Assembly: GCA_965242605.1 (NCBI GenBank)
Contig: CBDESS010000003.1
Span: forward strand, 62,001-126,000
Reading direction: 5' to 3'
Length of the DNA: 64,000 bases
Source: JAAXHF01 sp965242605
Lineage (GTDB): Bacteria > Desulfobacterota > Binatia > Bin18
Shown: positions 59,309 through 64,000 of the stretch, one piece after another
Layout of the letters: the number at the start of each line of letters is the position of its first letter
Numbering within the stretch: position 1 is the stretch's first letter
Translations under genes and position numbers: made by a program
Notes under the pieces: generated by a model
Databases searched by the model: none
Told to the model about the DNA's origin: nothing
What the model saw: the letters and a program-made list of their open reading frames with translations, nothing else

Positions 59309-62275
59309 ATGCGCTGCGCTCGGTGTGGGTTTGATGCGTCCGATCTGTGGGAGGTGCTGCCGGTTGTGATCGCCCGTCTCCAGCAGGAAGGGCGGTGCAG
59401 CTACCACGCTCTGAAACGTGGCTTGGGTTGCGATGATGCCCTGCTGGAGGATTTGCGCACCGAGCTGGTCTTCAAGCGGCTGGCTACAGATGAAGACGGC
59501 CAAGGCCTGGTCTGGACCGGGCAGGAGCCGCCTGTGGCTGAGCCGCCTGCTCCCTGGCCCGCCCCAGCCGTCCCGCCTCATGCGGACGGATCGCCGCCGT
59601 CCCCGCCCGTCCCCTCAGCCGAAGAAACCCCCAGCAGGCCCGCGGCAACGGAGACCGACCCAAGCCAAGACGCCAGGCCCGGGGCCGGACGGGATCAGCA
59701 TCCGCCGGTTCTGCTCGGCCGCGATGTGGAAGTCGGACTGTGTGAGCTCCGTTGGGAGCAGAGCAAGGAGGGCTGTGGCCAGGTCGTCCTGGTGAGTGGT
59801 GCGGCAGGGCTTGGCAAATCCCGGCTGGTGGGCTGGCTCTCTCACGCTGCGCGGCAAGACGGGGCGCGGTGTCTCAGCTTTCACTGCCAGTCCGACCGCC
59901 AGCTCTCCGCGCTGCGGCCTGTTGTTGACCATTTACACCGTCGCCTGGAGTGGCAGACGACCGACAAACGGCTGGAGCGGCTGGAGACGTTCTTGCGGGC
60001 GCATCATCTGGCGGTAGATGAGATGCTGCCGGTCTTTGCCCGCCTGCTGTCGGTCCCGCTTGACGGCCGCGTCGGACCGCAGCTTGTGTCTCCCCACCTG
60101 GACCGCCGAGCTGTGTACGCCGGGCTGACCTCTTGGTTGCTCCACGAAGCCCAACACGCGCCCGTCTTGCTGTGCTGGGAGGACTTGCACTGGGCCGACC
60201 CGTCTACCCTGGAGCTTATTGGCCTACTGGTCGAGCAGACGCCCCAGCTCCGAATGCTCACCGTTTGCACCTTTCGACCAGAGTTTGTCGTGCCCTGGTC
60301 AAACCGTTCCTCTCTGACCCCGCTCTCGCTTGACCCCCTGGAAGAGCCCGCCACCGAGGCGTTGGTCAGGTGTCTGGCCGACGGGGCGGCCCTGCCCGAC
60401 GAGATGCTCCACGCCATTACCACCACGAGTGCCGGCGTTCCGCTGTTTGCCGAAGCGCTTACCATACTCGCCCTTGACTCAGCCCTGCTCACGAGCGATG
60501 GCCAGGCTGGCCTCCACGGCCCGCCCGCTGAACTGAAGCTGCCGACGACCTTGGCCGAGGCACTGGCGGCCCGGCTGGAGAAGCTGCCCGAGGCCCAAGA
60601 GGTCGTCCAACTTGGGGCCGCGCTCGGGCCGGCCTTTTCGTATGAAACGCTGCGGAGCTTGTCGTCCACCGACGAGAGTCGCCTCCAAGAGCAGTGCACC
60701 CAGTTAGTCCGCTCTGGGCTGCTTGTTCAACACGGCTCGGTTCCCCGGGCGCGCTACCGTTTTGCCCATGACTCGATCCACCAGGTCGCCTACACGTCCA
60801 CCCCTCCCACCACACGCCAGAAATATCACCACGACTACGCAACCTTCCTAACCCGGCGCTGCTCCGAATTCGGCCAGACCCAAGCCGAGTGGGTGGCGTG
60901 TCACTATGCCAAGGCCGAGACAATCAAACCCGCCGTTGCCTGTTGGCTCCAGGCCGGACAACGGGCGTACCGCCAGGCGGCCTACCGCGAGGCGGCCGGG
61001 CAGCTTCGGCACGGCTTGGCCGCCCTGTCGAAGCTGCCCGATGCGGCGGAGCGCGACCAGATCGAGTTTGTGCTCCAGGCGTGGCTGGGCCGGGTGTTGG
61101 CGGCCGACCGGAGCTTGAGCGTGCCTGAGGTCGGACAGGCGTATGGGCGGGCGCACGAGTTGTCCTCACGGCTGGAGGACGACCGCACGCTTTCTCCCCT
61201 GCTGTTTAGCGTTGGTCAGTTTTATGCAGCGCGGGCCGAGTACCGAACCGCGCGTGAGCTGGCCCAACGCCAGCTCAGCCTGGCTGAACAGGCCGGAGAG
61301 CGCGCGCTGCGTCTGACTGCTCATGTCGGCCTCGGAACGGTGTGTTTGTGGCTGGGCGAGTACGCGACCGCGCGTGAACAATTTGAGCAGTCGATCTCCC
61401 TGTACCAGGCCAACAAACACCGCGGCTTGGCGCTTCGCTACGGGACCAACCCGAAAACGACGAGTTGTTCTTTGGCGGCCTGGACTGTCTGGTATCTCGG
61501 CTACCCCGAGCAGGCGCTGAGCCTTAACGAACAGGCCCAGCGTATGGCCGACGATGCAAGCTCTCCGCTTGAGCTGGCCTGGGCGGTCCTGTGCTCGGCC
61601 TGGCTCCACCAGCACCGTGGCGAGTGGCAGCAGGTCCACGAGCGGGCGAGCCGGGGGCTGAGCCTGGCCACCGAACACGGCCTGTCTTTCCCCTCTGCGG
61701 TGGCCACTGTCCTCCAAGGCTGGGCGCTGGCAAGGCAGGGGCAGGCCGAAGACGGCACCCAGCAGATCCGCCGGGGTCTGACCCTCGTCCAGGAGAGTGG
61801 CGTCGGCTGGGGCAGACCCTATTTGCTCGGCCTGCTGGCGGACGCCTGCGGTCTGGCCGGCCGGGCCGAGGAGGGCGTGGGTGTATTAGGCGACGCGCTG
61901 GGCCTCATTCGGAGCACGGACGAACGCTTCTGCGAGCCCGAGCTGTACCGGCTGCGGGGCGAGCTGCTGCTGGCATGGAGTGAGCGTGACGATGACCGGT
62001 CACAGTCACGCTCACTCCACGGGGAGAACGGCAGCTCTCAAGCCTCCTCTCCAGAGGCTGAAGACTGTTTGTTGCTGGCCCTGAAAATTGCCCGCCGTCA
62101 GAGCGCAAAGTCCTGGGAATTGCGCGCCGCACTCAGTCTGAGCCGCCTGTGGCAGCGACAGGGCAAGATTCAGCAGGCCCAAGAGGTCGTAGAGTCGGTG
62201 TACGGCTGGTTCAGCGAAGGGTTTCAGACGCCAGACGCCCAAGCCGCCAGAGCAGTCCTGGCAAGCCTGAGCTGA
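59309..62275 (+). CDS. STAND-like AAA ATPase with TPR repeats (cyclase-associated type, no cyclase)
   Basis: Large signalling ATPase of 988 residues. An N-terminal Cys pair (MRCARCGFDASD) leads into a winged-helix-like module, YHALKRGLGCDDALLEDLRT through LATDEDGQGLVWTG, that I recall from adenylate-cyclase-linked proteins of uncultured bacteria. A Pro-rich linker follows. The ATPase has Walker A SGAAGLGKSRL (about residues 163-173) and a Walker-B-like LLCWEDLHWADPSTLEL (about 287-303). From about residue 560 come TPR-like helices (AYREAAGQLRHGLAALSKLP, YATAREQFEQSISLYQ). The guanylate/adenylate cyclase domain usually fused in this group is absent. It is probably a ligand- or protein-sensing regulator. 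Confidence 0.8.
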   Translation: MRCARCGFDASDLWEVLPVVIARLQQEGRCSYHALKRGLGCDDALLEDLRTELVFKRLATDEDGQGLVWTGQEPPVAEPPAPWPAPAVPPHADGSPPSPPVPSAEETPSRPAATETDPSQDARPGAGRDQHPPVLLGRDVEVGLCELRWEQSKEGCGQVVLVSGAAGLGKSRLVGWLSHAARQDGARCLSFHCQSDRQLSALRPVVDHLHRRLEWQTTDKRLERLETFLRAHHLAVDEMLPVFARLLSVPLDGRVGPQLVSPHLDRRAVYAGLTSWLLHEAQHAPVLLCWEDLHWADPSTLELIGLLVEQTPQLRMLTVCTFRPEFVVPWSNRSSLTPLSLDPLEEPATEALVRCLADGAALPDEMLHAITTTSAGVPLFAEALTILALDSALLTSDGQAGLHGPPAELKLPTTLAEALAARLEKLPEAQEVVQLGAALGPAFSYETLRSLSSTDESRLQEQCTQLVRSGLLVQHGSVPRARYRFAHDSIHQVAYTSTPPTTRQKYHHDYATFLTRRCSEFGQTQAEWVACHYAKAETIKPAVACWLQAGQRAYRQAAYREAAGQLRHGLAALSKLPDAAERDQIEFVLQAWLGRVLAADRSLSVPEVGQAYGRAHELSSRLEDDRTLSPLLFSVGQFYAARAEYRTARELAQRQLSLAEQAGERALRLTAHVGLGTVCLWLGEYATAREQFEQSISLYQANKHRGLALRYGTNPKTTSCSLAAWTVWYLGYPEQALSLNEQAQRMADDASSPLELAWAVLCSAWLHQHRGEWQQVHERASRGLSLATEHGLSFPSAVATVLQGWALARQGQAEDGTQQIRRGLTLVQESGVGWGRPYLLGLLADACGLAGRAEEGVGVLGDALGLIRSTDERFCEPELYRLRGELLLAWSERDDDRSQSRSLHGENGSSQASSPEAEDCLLLALKIARRQSAKSWELRAALSLSRLWQRQGKIQQAQEVVESVYGWFSEGFQTPDAQAARAVLASLS

Positions 62276-62368
62276 GGGGGCGGGCCGCCCACTTGTACCC
62301 CCGGCCCCCGGAATCTGATAGGCTCCGGGAGCAAGTTGGCAAGCCCTGCGCGCAAAGGAGGAGAGCCT

Positions 62369-63244
62369 ATGAAACTGGTCACGTTCACCCACGCTGGATC
62401 AACCCGCATCGGTGTCCTGGACAAGGATGCCGTTATAGACCTGTCAGCCGCGGCACCAGAGCTGCCGCGTGAGATGTGCGCCTTTCTTGAGGCCGGCAGC
62501 CCGGCCCTGGCCGCGGCCCAACAGGCTACACGCAACGCCGTTGGCCGCCTCGGGCTGGGCGAGCTCAAAATTGAAGCGCCAATCCTCCGTCCGCCCAAGA
62601 TTCTGGCCGTTGGCCTGAACTATAGAGATCACATTGCCGAGGCCGGCATGAAAACGCCCGAAGTGCCGATGATCTTCAACAAGCAGTCTACCTCAGTCAC
62701 CGGCCCGACCGACCCGATCCATATTCCGCGCGCCTCAGACCAGGTTGACTATGAGTGTGAGCTGGCGGTCGTCATTGGTCGCTTCTGTCGCCATGTGCCC
62801 AAAAGCCGGGCCGCCGAGGTGATTGCCGGCTATACGATTACCAACGATGTCAGCGTTCGTGACTGGCAGCTGCGGGTGCCGACGTTTACGATGGGCAAGT
62901 CCTGGGACACCCACTGCCCGCTCGGCCCGTGTATTGTCACCGCGGATGAGATCGGCGACCCCCACGGCTTGGCCATCAGGACCTGGGTCAACGGCGAGTT
63001 GCGCCAGGACTCCAACACCCGCGAGCTGCTGTTCAACTGCTTTGAACTCGTTGAGCACCTGTCAACCGCGTTCACCCTGGAGCCGGGCGATGTGATTTCA
63101 ACCGGCACGCCGAGCGGGGTCGGTTTTGCCATGAAGCCGCCCCAAATGCTGAGGCCGGGCGATACGGTCAGGATTGTGATTGACACAATCGGCCAGCTTG
63201 AAAACCCGGTCATTCTGGAGCCTGAAGGTACGCCGCGCATCTGA
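62369..63244 (+). CDS. Fumarylacetoacetate hydrolase family protein
   Basis: Metal-dependent enzyme of 291 residues of the FAH superfamily, which hydrolyses or decarboxylates acylpyruvates in aromatic degradation. KILAVGLNYRDHIAEAG is the family start. Metal ligands lie in VDYECELAVVIGR (two Glu) and NDVSVRDWQ (Asp), and TGTPSGVGFAMKPPQMLRPG is the conserved C-terminal loop. ATG 62369 has AAAGGAGGAG upstream. It sits 26 bases before the carboxymuconolactone decarboxylase-family gene, a pairing that fits ring-cleavage pathways. Confidence 0.92.
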   Translation: MKLVTFTHAGSTRIGVLDKDAVIDLSAAAPELPREMCAFLEAGSPALAAAQQATRNAVGRLGLGELKIEAPILRPPKILAVGLNYRDHIAEAGMKTPEVPMIFNKQSTSVTGPTDPIHIPRASDQVDYECELAVVIGRFCRHVPKSRAAEVIAGYTITNDVSVRDWQLRVPTFTMGKSWDTHCPLGPCIVTADEIGDPHGLAIRTWVNGELRQDSNTRELLFNCFELVEHLSTAFTLEPGDVISTGTPSGVGFAMKPPQMLRPGDTVRIVIDTIGQLENPVILEPEGTPRI

Positions 63245-63270
63245 GCCGGCCACACACAAGGAGGACCCCC

Positions 63271-63855
63271 ATGAGCACCCGCATGAGTACCCGACCGAGC
63301 ACCCCGCGTGTCCCGCCTCTGGAACAAGACCACTGGGACGAGCAGGTCCAGAAGATTTTCCGGCCAATGGTCGGTGCCGGCACGGTGTATAACATCTTCA
63401 AGACCATGGCCCACCATCCAGACCTGTTCCGCCGCTGGCTGGTGTTTGCCAACCATGTGTTGTTCAAATCGACCGTTCCGGCGCGTGAGCGCGAGTTGGT
63501 CATCCTGCGCATCGGCTATCTGTGTCGGGCCAACTACGAGTGGACCCAGCATGTGAAGATCGGCCTTGATGCCGGCATGAGCAAGGACGAGGTGCGCCGC
63601 ATCGCCCAAGGCCCGGACGCCCCGGGCTGGGGCGAGCGCGACCGGCTGCTGCTCAAAGCCACCGACGAGTTGCACGCCGACGCCTGTATCAGCGACGCCA
63701 CCTGGCAGGGCTTGAGTGCCCACTACACCACCCGGCAGTTGATGGACATCGTGTTTGCCATTGGCCAGTACAACTTGGTCTCAATGGCCCTCAACACCCT
63801 CGGCGTCCAGCTTGACCCCGAGCTGGATACCGAGCTGAGTCTGGAGAAGGTGTGA
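63271..63855 (+). CDS. Carboxymuconolactone decarboxylase family protein
   Basis: AhpD-like helical protein of 194 residues. The motif LVILRIGYLCRANYEWTQHV holds the conserved Cys and His (usually CxxC plus H in peroxidase-type members; only one Cys here, so decarboxylase-like or non-redox). The later segment ATWQGLSAHYTTRQLMDIVF is typical. AAGGAGG precedes ATG 63271. It forms an operon with the FAH-family gene. Whether it acts on carboxymuconolactone itself is unproven. Confidence 0.88.
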   Translation: MSTRMSTRPSTPRVPPLEQDHWDEQVQKIFRPMVGAGTVYNIFKTMAHHPDLFRRWLVFANHVLFKSTVPARERELVILRIGYLCRANYEWTQHVKIGLDAGMSKDEVRRIAQGPDAPGWGERDRLLLKATDELHADACISDATWQGLSAHYTTRQLMDIVFAIGQYNLVSMALNTLGVQLDPELDTELSLEKV

Positions 63856-63886
63856 TGGATAGCGCGTCAAGTAGCGCCGGATAGGC

Positions 63887-64000
63887 GTGCGCCTGCCGGA
63901 TGTTCTCGTTGAAGCCCTGGAGGTGGCCGCTACGGAGTTGAACCGCAGCCGTGCGTCCATCGTTCGCCAGGCGGTTAAACGATACCTGGAGGACTTTGAC
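63887..64000 (+). CDS. Ribbon-helix-helix (CopG/ParD-type) protein, N-terminal part
   Basis: The frame from GTG 63887 reads VRLPDVLVEALEVAATELNR, then SRASIVRQAVKRYLEDFD, to the window end. This is a standard ribbon-helix-helix domain, with a beta strand contacting DNA followed by two helices, as in CopG, ParD and other antitoxins. The start is uncertain: an ATG at 63854 opens MDSASSSAG and stops one frame away. The domain would normally be about 45-80 residues and pair with a toxin gene downstream, outside the window. Confidence 0.65.
   Translation, partial: MRLPDVLVEALEVAATELNRSRASIVRQAVKRYLEDFD

Overview
The window is 64 kb of GC-rich bacterial DNA from a Gram-negative organism: it carries an RND pump with adaptor and outer-membrane lipoprotein, and a bactoprenol-linked sugar transferase. 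The crowd of luciferase-like (LLM) flavin/F420 oxidoreductases, short-chain dehydrogenases, amidohydrolases, a P450, an acyl-CoA dehydrogenase and a signalling ATPase with a typical VWTG-ending N-terminal module recalls uncultured lineages such as Tectomicrobia/Entotheonella or Binatota. That placement is an impression from gene content, not a measurement. I see no rRNA, tRNA, CRISPR array or intact transposase.

Layout. 0-11.4 kb is a surface-polysaccharide locus. Two tandem SGNH hydrolase paralogues face a minus-strand series: sulfotransferase, GT4 glycosyltransferase, WbaP/WcaJ-type sugar-phosphate transferase, a patch of decayed small genes with GC-rich hairpin repeats (6.2-7.5 kb), GT2 glycosyltransferase, HTTM-type membrane protein and a second sulfotransferase. 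Two sulfotransferases point to a sulfated glycan. 11.6-30.2 kb is a catabolic region: acyl-CoA dehydrogenase, two amidohydrolases, SDRs, an NTF2-like protein, a class C beta-lactamase-like hydrolase, P450, three LLM enzymes, a YhhQ-type queuosine-precursor transporter, GT2, VOC protein, cupin and two alpha/beta hydrolases.

30.2-36.3 kb is a type I restriction-modification system in the unusual order hsdR-hsdS-hsdM. hsdR overlaps the preceding hydrolase by 4 bases, and a 263-base hairpin-rich gap separates hsdS from hsdM. 36.4-41.4 kb returns to catabolism (two LLM enzymes; a phosphotransferase/DUF6285/enolase-superfamily trio with overlapping genes). 41.6-47.7 kb is a tripartite RND efflux operon. 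48.1-54.0 kb holds a PRISE-like reductase, nitronate monooxygenase, another LLM enzyme and an OFA-family transporter. 54.1-59.2 kb carries two CBS-pair proteins around a frameshifted universal stress protein, a zinc-ribbon protein and an aldo/keto reductase. 59.3-64 kb holds a 988-residue STAND-like ATPase, a fumarylacetoacetase-family protein, a carboxymuconolactone decarboxylase-family protein and the start of a ribbon-helix-helix protein.

Much of the window is decayed. I find broken copies of an SDR, a GSFQSGIG-domain surface protein, a YecR-like protein, an acyl-CoA dehydrogenase with its middle deleted, a cupin, a universal stress protein and a DUF924 protein, plus unidentified scraps. 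Single-base frameshifts could be assembly errors; the internal deletion and the multi-lesion genes are harder to explain that way. The least explained signals are the three hairpin repeats beside decayed genes (6384, 7346, 15467) and the hairpin-rich hsdS-hsdM spacer.
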